NCBI GenBank assembly: GCA_016946835.1
Contig: JACVTC010000090.1
Location: forward strand, 275,001-327,500
Length of the DNA: 52,500 bases
Origin: Neocallimastix lanati (nom. inval.)
Lineage: Eukaryota > Neocallimastigomycota > Neocallimastigomycetes > Neocallimastigales > Neocallimastigaceae
Direction: 5' to 3'
Made by a program: the position numbers and the translations under genes. The notes under the pieces were generated by a model. The model searched no databases. It had not been told where the DNA came from and saw only the letters and a program-made list of their open reading frames with translations. The first letter of the stretch is position 1. The number at the start of each line of letters is the position of its first letter. Shown here in pieces: positions 35,113-47,704 of this stretch.

Positions 35113-37070
35113 AATGAAAAAAATAGTATTAGTCATTAGTCATTAAAAATAATTATAGAAATTTCATAAGAAAGGAAATTGAATATATATTAAATAATTA
35201 ATTATTAGTCATATTGTTATAATTATTTTTTTTTGTGTTTTATCTTATATTGTATAATAAAAAATATTAATATTTATTAGTCATTTATTTTTGAAACTGT
35301 AATTGAAAATATTTATATTAAATATTGTTTACATTTTACTTAAACTTTAATAACAATAATTAAATTAATAAGTTGAAAATTAAAATTTTTAAAGTGAATT
35401 TTATTATTATTTTAAAATTTAATAATAATTAAAATTGTGAATTAAATAAAAATTAAAAGTGGATTTTTCTATATATATACAATTGTAAGTCTAATTAATT
35501 ATAAGACATATAGATGATTATAAACATATATTATTATGATAGTGGATTAATATATATTTTGTATTTGTAATAAACTTTTATTGTATTTTTTTTTTTTTTA
35601 CTATTATTTATATTTTTAAATGTTAATTAAGATATATATTATTAATTGGTGTTTCTTGTTATAGTTATTTTTTTTGAATATCCATTCATTAATACTTTAA
35701 TAATAATAGTTATTAAAATTTTTATAAAAAAAAAAATTAATTTATTATAATTTAAATATTTTAATTTGTATATTATATAGAAAAGTAATTTTATTAAAAA
35801 GTATAATACTAATATATATTTTACTTTTTATAGTTTTAATATTAGTAAAGTCATACATCTAAAAATATAAATATTCTAATTACTACTAACAATGCATTAT
35901 TCATTTTTAACATTTAATAATTCTATGCATTTATGCATAATTTAGTAATTTCCTTATATAAAATAAATATACAAATATTAATTTATAATAGTCATATTAA
36001 TAATTTCATTATACTTTTTTTAAATATTTTTCATATTTGCAATTTTCATTTTATAATGTATGTTTTTTTAGATACTAATTTGCTATGATAAATATATAGT
36101 GGAAATTAATATTTTCATATATTTTTTCTTATTATTTATTATCTTCTTTTTTTTTTTTTTTTTTTTATTTCAATTTTGATAATACAATTTAATATATTTT
36201 AATATATCTTAATATACATATTTTATAATTAATTTATATATAATATTTCGTGTAATATAATATAAAAAAAAATTTTTAAAAAAGTTCATGATTTATTATT
36301 ATTACTAAAAATATTGAATATTTATTTATTAATGTATTACAATAATGTATTTATATTAATACATTATTGTATAAATAATAAACTTTAATATATTTAAAGT
36401 TTAATATTTGTTCAATATTATTACTATTATTGATTTTTCATAATTATTAAATCGAAACTGTTAGAGATTAAAAGAATATTATATTTGTACAAATATATTA
36501 CTACTAATTACTATTATTGTGTTTTTTTAATTATTGAATTTATTTAATTACTGAATCAGAACTGTAAGAGAATAAAAGAAGTTTAATATATATGCAAATG
36601 TATTTTCGATAGGAGGTAATAAATTTTTAATAAAAAATTGTTTATAATAATTGTGTAATATTTTAAAACATAATTGAATCTCTTATTAAAATAAAATCTT
36701 TAATACTGAAAGAACTATAATTATATATCATGATTTTAGTTCTTTAATTATACTTTAATGTTAATAATAGAATGGAAAGATACAAAAAAAAAAAAAAAAA
36801 ATGGAAAGATAAATTAAAATTTAAAATGAAGAATTTAAAAAAGATTATACTATAAAATCTGAATTTCAAATTCATACTAAGAACTATATATATATATATA
36901 ATTATTTAATACTAATATTATAAGTTTATTTTTTATAAAATAGATTATTCAATACTTTATTTTTTTTTTTCTCATTACATAATATTATCGATTTAAATAT
37001 TATACATAAATTTATTTAATAGATTTATATTTATTAAAGTTCAATTTATGATTTTTGTATTAAAAGACAA

Positions 37071-37137
37071 AGCAACACAAAAACAAAAAACAAAAACAAA
37101 AAACAAAAACAAAAAACAAAAAAAAAACAAAAAAAAA
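37071..37137. repeat. A-rich minisatellite (CAAAAACAAAAAA)n
   Basis: Alternating CAAAAA and CAAAAAA units, about 13 bp per double unit, repeated three to four times and grading into longer A runs. Confidence 0.75.
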
Positions 37138-38975
37138 TAATTATATAGATATTAGATTATTTAATAAGACATTAAGTTATTAATTAAGAAGTTTTTTATA
37201 ATAATATAAATTTATTATTAATTTTGTTAATTCTATTTATATATATATATCTATATAAAAAAAAGATTGTAATATTAAAAATTTATTACAATTATTTAAT
37301 GTTTTATACTTTTTATTTATTAATAATGATAAGACAATTTTATCATTATTAATAAAGACTATTTTTAATAGAAAAATAATGGCCAAAGAATTGAATGTTG
37401 ATTATTATGAACCTATCAATATATTTTTAATTGGAATAAAATTATTTTTATGCTTATGAGATAAAGAAAATTATTAGTATCAAAATATAATTAATCATAT
37501 TTATCATAATAGTTTGGTATTGATATTTTTGATTTAATTAGAAATAAGTTAACAACTAAAATAAAGTTCTTATATTCTTGATATTGATTTAAAAAACTTT
37601 ATATATTTTTAATTTTTACGTTTACCTTTAAAAATAATATGTAATTTAATTAATTATCAATTTAATTCTTTTTTTCTGATTGATCTTTTATCATTAATGT
37701 TCATTATTAATTATAAAGTTTATATTAAGAATGATAAAAAGGGTAAATAAATATTCATTTTCAACTTTCAGTGGAATTATTGAAAGATTTTATTCAAATC
37801 AAAAAATAATCTTCATATGTACGATCATTTTTTAATTTTAAATAATAAATTATTTAAAATTCATAATTGTTTAAAGAAAATAATGAAACTAATGATAAAC
37901 ATACTATAAATCAAATATCTCTAATTATATTATATATTAAATATATATATATATATATGTAGTTAATGTATATAGAAATTACCAATAATTAGATGATTTA
38001 GTATATATGAACTAAATTTAAAATTAAATTTAATGATAATATTAAGGTTTTTAAAAATAGAATGTCCTTGGTTTTTTTTATATTAATTATAATTATATTT
38101 AAATATTAAATCTTGATTTTAATATTCTTTTCCAAATTTCTGTGATTATTTACAAAATAATATATATTATTAAAGTTCAGTCTATATGTCTAAATTTTCA
38201 ACTATTATTTAATTATTCTAAGAAGAGATGAAGAAGATCATGAAGAAAATATTGTATAGTTCTTGTGGAAATTTTATTAATGAGATTTCAACATTTCAAG
38301 TTTTTATAAATTGATTATAGATTATACTTTTAGGGTGTCTCACGTAAAATCATATTTTATCCATCGCTTTCATAACTCTACTAGTTTTGTAACATTGTGA
38401 AACTATTATACAAAATTATATTAATACAAAGACAATACCATGATTAGTTATTTAAATAATAAATAGATATATATTAATATAAATTAAAAAATTGAGATAA
38501 TATTTATTATATTTTAATAAAATTTTTTAATTTATTCATTGATATTATTATTATATATTAATTATATATTTAATTTAGATATAAAATTTTTTTTTTTTAA
38601 ATAATTAAATAGAAGATTTAATTCTAATGAAAGTTATTATGATTATATATTAAATAGTAATAAATATATAAATATTATTATTTTATATTTTATCTTAAAA
38701 AGGTTTTGATATTTTCATATATAATAGAAAATATTACATATATATTTTCTTTTAATGGATTTTTGATATTTTTATAATTAATTGTATTACAATTATTAAA
38801 AAGTTATTTATATAACTCATAAGAATAGAAAATAATTTCAATTTAAAATATAAAATCCCTTTTCTATATATATAAATGAAATCAAATATATATAAAAAAA
38901 ATAATAAATGTATTATATTTCATAAATTTTTACTATATTTTATTATGTTTTATTGTTATGCTTTTTTTTTATATA

Positions 38976-39185
38976 TTAAATAATTCAATTATTTAATTAA
39001 TATTTAAAAATGTTATATATATTATACTATATTAAACAATTAGAGTATGATTTGATATATTAATAATAATTAGGTTTTATATATTTTTTATTTAATAATT
39101 CAATTATTAATTAATTATTTACAAATATTATATTTATTATATTTAAACAATTATGATATGATGATATATTAACAATAATTAAGTA
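38976..39185. repeat. Imperfect tandem duplication downstream of PFL-3
   Basis: A block starting 'aataattcaattatttaatt' and ending near 'taataataattaggttt' is repeated about 115 bp further on with several changes ('aacaattatgatatgatgat' against 'aacaattagagtatgatttg'). Confidence 0.5.
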
Positions 39186-39352
39186 TTTAAAGTTATGGTA
39201 TATAAATATATTAATATTTTTTTAAACAAATATTAATAATTTTAAGATAATAATTTTAAGATAATATTTTAAAGATAATATTTTTAAAATATTCATAATA
39301 TGATAAATAATATGATAAATAATATGATAAATAATAAGGTATTTAACATTAT
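39155..39352. repeat. 3' flank of PFL-3, inverted homology to the 3' flank of PFL-4
   Basis: In minus orientation this matches 45935-46165: 'cataactttaaatacttaatt' and 'aattattaatatttgtttaaa' occur in the same order in both. It differs by indels: here ATTATTTATC-type units are tripled (about 39295-39335), while the other copy has an 80-bp extra segment. So the PFL-3/PFL-4 duplication extends past the stop codons, but this part has diverged. Confidence 0.65.
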
Positions 39353-41655
39353 TTAAAGAGTTTCATGGAAAGTTCTGGCAATAACTTCTCTTTGTTGATC
39401 TGGGGTTAAACGAATGAAATGAACAGCATATCCTGAAACACGAATAGTTAAGTTTGGATAGAGTTCTGGGTGGACCATGGCATCCTTTAAAGTTTCACGA
39501 ACTAAAACATTAACATTCAAGTGGAAACCTCCTTGGTTGAAGTAACCATCTAATAAACCAGAAAGATTACAAACACGTTCATCATCAATTTTACCTAAAA
39601 CAGTTGGAACGAATGTGAAAGTGTTGGAAATACCATCTTTACAGTATTCATATTCAACTTTACTAACTGAATTAAGAGAAGCAACAGCTCCATTAGTTTC
39701 ACGTCCATGCATTGGATTACAACCTGGAGCGAAAGCTTCACCAGCCTTACGTCCATCTGGAGTAGAACCAGTCTTCTTACCGTAAACGACATTAGAAGTA
39801 ATGGTTAAGATAGATAAGGTATGTTCAGCGTTTCTGTAAGCTGGATATTTCTTTAACTTGGCAAGGAAGATCTTTGGAATTTCAATAGCAAAATGATCAA
39901 CACGATCATCATCATTACCGAATTTTGGGAAGTCACCTTCAATTTTGAAATCGGTAGTTAAATTAGTTTCTGGGTTACGAACTGGGAAAACCTTAGCGTA
40001 CTTAATAGCAGAGAACGAATCAACAATAACTGAGAAACCGGCAATACCGAATGCCATATAACGATGAACATTAGTATCATGAAGTGCCATTTGAATAGCT
40101 TCATAACAATACTTATCATGAGAATAATGAATAGCATTCATGGTATTGACATAAAGACATGCAATCCAATCCATGGCTTTATCATAAATTTCCCAAGCGG
40201 ATTCAAAGTTGACTGATCCATCTTCATTTAATTTAATATCTCCAAAATCTGGTCCAACTTGTTTTTCAGTTCTTTCATCATATCCATGATTGAAAGCATA
40301 AAGTAAAAGTTTAGCTAAATTACAACGAGCACCGAAGAATTGCATATCTTTACCAACTCTCATTTGTGAAACACAACAAGCAATAGCATAATCATCTCCA
40401 AACATCTTGTTCATAAGATTATCATTTTCATATTGAATTGATGAGGTTTCAATTGAAATCTTATTACAGAAATGTTTAAATGGAGTTGGAAGTTTATTAT
40501 TCCATAAAACTGTAATATTTGGTTCTGGAGCAGCACCAAGAGTTCTAAGAGTATTAACAATACGATATGAAGTTTTACTAACTAATGGTCTTCCATCATT
40601 ATTCATACCACCAACAACCATGGTAACCCAGGTTGGATCACCAGCAAATAAATCATTATATTCGGGAGTACGTAAATGACGAACTAATCTAAGTTTAATA
40701 ATTAATTGATCAATTAAATCTTGTGCTTCTGCTTCTGTTAAGATTCCTTTCTTAATATCATTTTCAATATAAATATCAAAGAAACAATCAACACGTCCGA
40801 AAGACATAGCTGCTCCATCTTGATCTTTAACACTTGCAAGATAACCAAAGTAAGTCCATTGAATAGCTTCTTTGGCATTAGTAGCTGGTTTTGAAAGATC
40901 ATATCCATATCTTTGACCAAGAGCTTTTAATTCATTAAGTGCTTTAATTTGTTCTGCAAGTTCTTCTCTGGTACGCATGTTTTCTTCTGTCATTGTGATT
41001 CCAATAGAAAGTTTATCTTGCATTTTCCATTCAATTAATTGATCAACACCATATAAAGCAATACGTCTATAATCTCCAATAATTCTTCCACGACCATAAC
41101 CATCTGGTAAACCGGTAAGAATAGCATTAGTTCTTGCTTTTCTCATTTCTGGAGTGTAAAGATCGAAAACACAATCATTGTGAGTTTTACGGTACTTGAA
41201 AATTTCTTCAACTTCAGGATCAAGAGTACGATCATAAGCCTTTAAAGCATTCTTAACAACGCGAACACCACCGAATGGTTTAATGGAACGTTTAAGAGGA
41301 GCATCAGTTTGTAAACCAACAATATCTTCATTTTCTTTAATAATATAACCAGCTTCATGAGCATTAACGGTAGAAATAGTTTTATTATCTACATCAAGAC
41401 AACCACCACTCTTAATTTCTTCAACACGAAGTTCACTACATTTGTCCCAAACTTCTTTAGTTTTCTTTGATGGTTCAACAACTAAGAAAGAAGCATCACC
41501 TTCATATGGGGTATAATTTTCTTTAATCCACTTAGCAGTATCAATAACTATTTATTAATATAATTAAAATAAAAATATTAGTAATTCTTAAATATAATAA
41601 GTGAATTATTATAATATTTGAAATATATATTTATTGTTTAAATAGTACCTTGCAT
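39353..41655 (-). CDS. PFL: Pyruvate formate-lyase, copy 3 (two exons, 733 aa)
   Basis: Pyruvate + CoA to acetyl-CoA + formate. Exon 1 is ATGCAAG (41655-41649), followed by a 101-bp intron (41648-41548, donor GTACTAT, branch-like ATTACTAAT, acceptor AATAG); exon 2 is 41547-39353 and fully open. The product is 733 aa with C393-C394 and radical G708. It is distinguished from PFL-1/2 by [18 protein letters not shown] and [13 protein letters not shown]. The protein from residue 137 on is the same as that of PFL-4, and every stretch of exon 2 DNA I compared was identical. It is divergently arranged with PFL-4, with 1978 bp between the start codons, so the two may share a control region. No targeting peptide is visible. 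Confidence 0.93.
41548..41648 (-). other. Intron 1 of PFL-3 (101 bp)
   Basis: GT...AG intron right after ATGCAAG. Its 3' part from 'aagaattactaat' to the acceptor is identical to the PFL-4 intron, while its 5' part differs. Confidence 0.85.
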
Positions 41656-43633
41656 TTTGATAATATTATTCAAAATAAATAAATTTTAAAATTATTTTAT
41701 TAAATTGTTTAAAATTTCTTTTTAAAATGTTTAAATATAGGTATAATTCTTTATTTTAGTTGGAATAATAGATATAATTGTTATAATTTATTTTCTTTAA
41801 ATTATATTAATTTCAAAAATTAAAAAAAAAAATCTTTTTTTCTTTATTGTTTCTTTCCAAAGTAAAGGTATAATATATTTATTTTTAATTGAATATATAG
41901 ATATGACTGTTAAAATTGTAAAAAAAATTTTAAAAAAAAAAAATTAATTCTATTTATACTTTTTTTTTTATTATATGATATTATTTAAATTAAAAATTAA
42001 TTAATTAATATTTTAGTTTTCATTAAGATAATAAAATTTATTCGGTATTTATAACGATAATTATAATTATAACGACGTAAAAACATATATATATATAACA
42101 CGTGATATAATGAAAATTATTTTTATTTTTAATACATTGGAGAAATTAATTTTTTTTTAATGGAACAAACTTAATCAAAATTGTGGAATAATTAATAGGA
42201 AACTGTAGAGATTATATTAACAAATTTTTCTAAATATTTATTAAAAAAAAAACCATAAATTTTTAAAAAGTTTTCTTTTTGATATAAACTCTATAAATTA
42301 TTTATTCATAGTGTAAATTTATTAATAAAAGGTCTTATTATTATGATAAAATTAGGTAGTATGAATGTAGCTTGTTTTTTTTTTAATTATAATAATATAA
42401 ATTAGTACAGTTTAATAATTTTTTATTAAAAGAAGATATATTTTTATTATTATATATTTTTTTTCAAAAAAAAAAAAAAAAAAAAAAAAGACTTTTGAAT
42501 TATAAAAATATTTAAAATTTTAAAAATTTACATGAAAAGAGGTATATAAATATATATTAAATTAAATGTATAATGCTATTTTAATTTATTATTTCAAAAT
42601 TGTATTTTTTTTCAAACTATATTTATACAATTCAATAATTATTTTAAGTACATTTAATTTAATATAAATGAAATCAAACATTTTTAATAAGCTGATATAC
42701 TAAAACTGAAATTGAAATAAAACTCTATTATCTATATAAATATATCTTTTTTTTTTATAAATATAGTATTTGATATTTTAATTAAATATTAATATGAAGT
42801 ATTTATAACTCAGATCAATTAATTATTTTATTTGTTGTAGTTTTCTTTTTTAAATTCATTTTATATTTATATTTATTATTTTATAATATTTATTCATTAA
42901 CTATTATAATTATTCGTTTACATTTATTTAATTTTATAATTTTAATAATTTTATTTTATTTTCTTTAATAATAAATAGTAATAATAGAACAAATTTATTA
43001 TATTAATATAATTCTATAATTATTTCTAATTTAAAGTTTTTTTTTAAAGTTAGCTTTTATTCTTCGGAACGAGATAGGAAAAAAATTAGGAAAAAAATAG
43101 GATTTATATACATAGTAAAAAAATACTGATTAAAATAGGGTTAGAGCTTTTAAAAATAAAATAAAATAAAATAAAATAAAATAAAAATTTTATATAACAG
43201 ATAATGATCTATTAAGATTAAATATTTTTTAAAATAAATTTTTTCGTAATGCATTACGAAAATAATTAAATTAAATACATATTAAGTATTAATTTACATA
43301 ATATATTAATTTAAATTGATTTTTTTAGGATATGTAATTTTTATAATAATTAAAATTATTAATTTATTAATAAAGTTTTTATCTATTTAATAAAAAAGAA
43401 TAAAAAAAAAAAAAGTATAAATATTCAAAATTTTTCTTCAGCAGATTTTTAATTTTAAAATTAAATAATAATTATATATATATATATATATATATATCAA
43501 AAATAATATACAATTACAAATTAAAACGTTATACAAGTTTTTTAGTGAATTCTAAAAACTAATTAATATATAGTATATAATTATAAAAATTAACATATAT
43601 AAATTTGAAATTATATATATAATATAAAACAAT
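41656..43633. promoter_or_regulatory. Shared intergenic region between divergent PFL-3 and PFL-4
   Basis: 1978 bp without a gene. It must contain both promoters if the genes are expressed. It includes poly-A/T runs (for example about 42467-42489), one E-box-like CACGTG (about 42101-42106), an (AAAAT)n run (about 43156-43186), a 22-bp perfect palindrome at 43241-43262 and an AT dinucleotide run (43466-43497). The sequences immediately upstream of the two start codons are not alike, so the inverted duplication does not extend into this spacer. Confidence 0.5.
43241..43262. promoter_or_regulatory. 22-bp perfect palindrome in the PFL-3/PFL-4 spacer
   Basis: Centred on ATGCAT with arms TTTTCGTA/TACGAAAA. 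It contains CpG steps, rare in this spacer. It lies about 370 bp upstream of the PFL-4 start. A dimeric transcription factor site is possible; this is inference. Confidence 0.4.
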
Positions 43634-45934
43634 ATGCAAGGTATTATATAACAATTAATATATTTTAATATATCATAATAATTTACTTATAATATTCAAG
43701 AATTACTAATATTTTTATTTTAATTATATTAATAAATAGTTATTGATACTGCTAAGTGGATTAAAGAAAATTATACCCCATATGAAGGTGATGCTTCTTT
43801 CTTAGTTGTTGAACCATCAAAGAAAACTAAAGAAGTTTGGGACAAATGTAGTGAACTTCGTGTTGAAGAAATTAAGAGTGGTGGTTGTCTTGATGTAGAT
43901 AATAAAACTATTTCTACCGTTAATGCTCATGAAGCTGGTTATATTATTAAAGAAAATGAAGATATTGTTGGTTTACAAACTGATGCTCCTCTTAAACGTT
44001 CCATTAAACCATTCGGTGGTGTTCGCGTTGTTAAGAATGCTTTAAAGGCTTATGATCGTACTCTTGATCCTGAAGTTGAAGAAATTTTCAAGTACCGTAA
44101 AACTCACAATGATTGTGTTTTCGATCTTTACACTCCAGAAATGAGAAAAGCAAGAACTAATGCTATTCTTACCGGTTTACCAGATGGTTATGGTCGTGGA
44201 AGAATTATTGGAGATTATAGACGTATTGCTTTATATGGTGTTGATCAATTAATTGAATGGAAAATGCAAGATAAACTTTCTATTGGAATCACAATGACAG
44301 AAGAAAACATGCGTACCAGAGAAGAACTTGCAGAACAAATTAAAGCACTTAATGAATTAAAAGCTCTTGGTCAAAGATATGGATATGATCTTTCAAAACC
44401 AGCTACTAATGCCAAAGAAGCTATTCAATGGACTTACTTTGGTTATCTTGCAAGTGTTAAAGATCAAGATGGAGCAGCTATGTCTTTCGGACGTGTTGAT
44501 TGTTTCTTTGATATTTATATTGAAAATGATATTAAGAAAGGAATCTTAACAGAAGCAGAAGCACAAGATTTAATTGATCAATTAATTATTAAACTTAGAT
44601 TAGTTCGTCATTTACGTACTCCCGAATATAATGATTTATTTGCTGGTGATCCAACCTGGGTTACCATGGTTGTTGGTGGTATGAATAATGATGGAAGACC
44701 ATTAGTTAGTAAAACTTCATATCGTATTGTTAATACTCTTAGAACTCTTGGTGCTGCTCCAGAACCAAATATTACAGTTTTATGGAATAATAAACTTCCA
44801 ACTCCATTTAAACATTTCTGTAATAAGATTTCAATTGAAACCTCATCAATTCAATATGAAAATGATAATCTTATGAACAAGATGTTTGGAGATGATTATG
44901 CTATTGCTTGTTGTGTTTCACAAATGAGAGTTGGTAAAGATATGCAATTCTTCGGTGCTCGTTGTAATTTAGCTAAACTTTTACTTTATGCTTTCAATCA
45001 TGGATATGATGAAAGAACTGAAAAACAAGTTGGACCAGATTTTGGAGATATTAAATTAAATGAAGATGGATCAGTCAACTTTGAATCCGCTTGGGAAATT
45101 TATGATAAAGCCATGGATTGGATTGCATGTCTTTATGTCAATACCATGAATGCTATTCATTATTCTCATGATAAGTATTGTTATGAAGCTATTCAAATGG
45201 CACTTCATGATACTAATGTTCATCGTTATATGGCATTCGGTATTGCCGGTTTCTCAGTTATTGTTGATTCGTTCTCTGCTATTAAGTACGCTAAGGTTTT
45301 CCCAGTTCGTAACCCAGAAACTAATTTAACTACCGATTTCAAAATTGAAGGTGACTTCCCAAAATTCGGTAATGATGATGATCGTGTTGATCATTTTGCT
45401 ATTGAAATTCCAAAGATCTTCCTTGCCAAGTTAAAGAAATATCCAGCTTACAGAAACGCTGAACATACCTTATCTATCTTAACCATTACTTCTAATGTCG
45501 TTTACGGTAAGAAGACTGGTTCTACTCCAGATGGACGTAAGGCTGGTGAAGCTTTCGCTCCAGGTTGTAATCCAATGCATGGACGTGAAACTAATGGAGC
45601 TGTTGCTTCTCTTAATTCAGTTAGTAAAGTTGAATATGAATACTGTAAAGATGGTATTTCCAACACTTTCACATTCGTTCCAACTGTTTTAGGTAAAATT
45701 GATGATGAACGTGTTTGTAATCTTTCTGGTTTATTAGATGGTTACTTCAACCAAGGAGGTTTCCACTTGAATGTTAATGTTTTAGTTCGTGAAACTTTAA
45801 AGGATGCCATGGTCCACCCAGAACTCTATCCAAACTTAACTATTCGTGTTTCAGGATATGCTGTTCATTTCATTCGTTTAACCCCAGATCAACAAAGAGA
45901 AGTTATTGCCAGAACTTTCCATGAAACTCTTTAA
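43634..45934 (+). CDS. PFL: Pyruvate formate-lyase, copy 4 (two exons, 733 aa)
   Basis: Same reaction and structure as PFL-3, on the opposite strand. Exon 1 is ATGCAAG (43634-43640), then a 99-bp intron (43641-43739), then exon 2 at 43740-45934, open to TAA. It carries C393-C394 (IACCVSQM) and RVSGYAVHF with G708. Its predicted protein does not differ from PFL-3 anywhere I compared. Synonymous sites also match in every stretch checked, which for an old duplicate points to recent conversion or very recent duplication. The 3' flank is homologous to that of PFL-3 but diverged. Confidence 0.93.
43641..43739 (+). other. Intron 1 of PFL-4 (99 bp)
   Basis: Donor GTATTATA, branch-like ATTACTAAT, acceptor AATAAATAG. 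The last roughly 42 nt are identical to the PFL-3 intron; the first half is diverged. Confidence 0.85.
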
Positions 45935-46165
45935 ATAATATTAAATAAAAAGGAAGATCTTTCTTTGATCATTCAATTACATAAAATATATTTTAAAAGA
46001 ATATATTGTTTTTATATATATTAAATACCATATTATTTATCATATTATTATTGATATCATAAAATTATTATCTTAAAATTATTAATATTTGTTTAAAAAA
46101 TTATTATTAAATATTTATATACCATAACTTTAAATACTTAATTATTATCAGTATATCAAATCCTA
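45935..46165. repeat. 3' flank of PFL-4, inverted homology to the 3' flank of PFL-3
   Basis: Matches 39155-39352 in inverse orientation, apart from an extra 80-bp segment (45947-46026). Confidence 0.65.
45947..46026. other. 80-bp insertion in the PFL-4 3' flank
   Basis: Absent from the homologous flank of PFL-3. It ends in a copy of the 9-mer 'atattaaat' (46018-46026) that also stands just before it (45938-45946), as expected for a small insertion with target duplication or for a slip-type event. It carries 'aaggaagatctttctttgat', richer than its neighbourhood. Confidence 0.45.
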
Positions 46166-47704
46166 TATTAAAATTAATATTTATTTAATATAAAATATAA
46201 CAAATATAAAATATAATTTCGCTATAATTATTACATATATAATACGATAATATAATTTATAATTTATAGTAAAAATATATATAATATATCTATTTTTATT
46301 TTTATTTTTTTAATTTTTGTTTTATTTATGCATAGTTTTTTATTTATTTATTTATTTAAAATTAAATAATATTATTTTAGTAAATGTAAACTATTTATTT
46401 TTTAAATTTATTTACTTCCAATTAACCAATAAATAATAAAGGTACATTTAAATATTGTCTTTATTATCTGTATATTTGTATAATATGATTTTATACAATA
46501 TACTTCGATATTAAATAAAGTAAAGTCAAATATTTATTTAAAAAATTATAAATTAAAATATAAATTTTTAAAGTTTATAAAAACTTGAAATATTGAAATC
46601 TCATTAGTACAATTAAAACTTAAAAAAATTACAGTTATATATCCTTCATATTTACTTTGAATAATTTAAATATATTTGATTATATGAACATTTAAAATAA
46701 ACTTAAATTTAGTTCAAATATTCCAATATTAATTTGTTTTGATCTAAATCAAATAATTCAATGATATAAATGTTTAATATGAATTTTCATTACTTTTTTT
46801 ATCTTAAACAAAAATTTATTAATAAGGCATTACTAATTAAAATAAAATATCTTTGTCCAATATTTTTCATATTTATACAGAGATATATAAATATGATAAT
46901 TATCATAAGAAAAATAAATTTATTATAAATATAGTTAATTATAACCGTATTAAATATTAAACAATCTAACATTTATGTAATTAATTTTTTTTTTTTTATA
47001 AAATTTTTTTTTTTGTTTTTGTTTCTTAATTGTTTTTTACTATTATATATTTTAATTTATATTAAAATTAATAGGTATTAAAAATATATAAAGTGTAAAT
47101 ATATTATATAATAATTGTTTTTTTTATAAAATTTTTTTATTTTTTGTTTTTGTTTCTTATTTTGTTTTGTTTCGATTTGTTTTTTTATTATTATTAAATA
47201 TTTTAATTTATATTAAAAATTAATAGTTATTAAAATATATAAAGTGTAAATATATTATATAATAATTGTAATATAGATTTTTAATATTATATTTAAAATA
47301 AAAATGAAAAAATAATATATATCAAAAAAAAAAAAAAAAAAAAGTATAAATAATTAATCTATTTTATAAATAATAAATATTCAATTATTATAATTAAATA
47401 TGTTTTATTATGTTATATATGTATTTAAAATTTAAAAGTGTAATAATTCATCTTGATACAATAAAGTTTGTATTATTAATTTGTAATTTAGAAAGATTAA
47501 CTTTATAGAATTAATCTTTTTTAACAATCTTCATTATCAATTTTTTTTCTCATTGTGTCTTTTCCATCATAATATTAATATTTCAACATTTATAATTCAT
47601 TTAGAATTAAAAATTTTATTTTTTTAAGTAATTCATCTATAATTTAGCATTACAATATAATACAATTACTAAAAATGATTTTTTGTATAGAATTTGTTAC
47701 TTTT
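46166..47704. other. AT-rich intergenic region
   Basis: No gene supported. Contains the tandem duplication at 46987-47268, a poly-A run (about 47325-47343) and short TTTA runs. Confidence 0.55.
46987..47268. repeat. Direct duplication, two copies of about 130-150 bp
   Basis: Copy 1 is about 46987-47117 and copy 2 about 47118-47268. Both run from a T-rich start through 'tttgtttttgtttctta' and end with 'aaagtgtaaatatattatat' plus 'aataattg'. Copy 2 has a longer T-rich middle. Confidence 0.7.

Larger units (their letters stand above)
31826..39154. other. AT-rich intergenic desert (about 7 kb)
   Basis: No intact gene seen. Long T or A runs lie near 32028-32050, 32849-32880 and 36150-36165. It holds a trinucleotide-rich block (34776-35112), an AC/A-rich minisatellite (37071-37137), a possible inverted-repeat element (34249-34458) and a duplication near 38976-39185. 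Two stretches, about 37379-37900 and 38210-38400, have slightly more complex composition and might be worn gene relics; neither could be identified. The 71-aa ORF at 32675-32890 is low-complexity. Confidence 0.5.
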
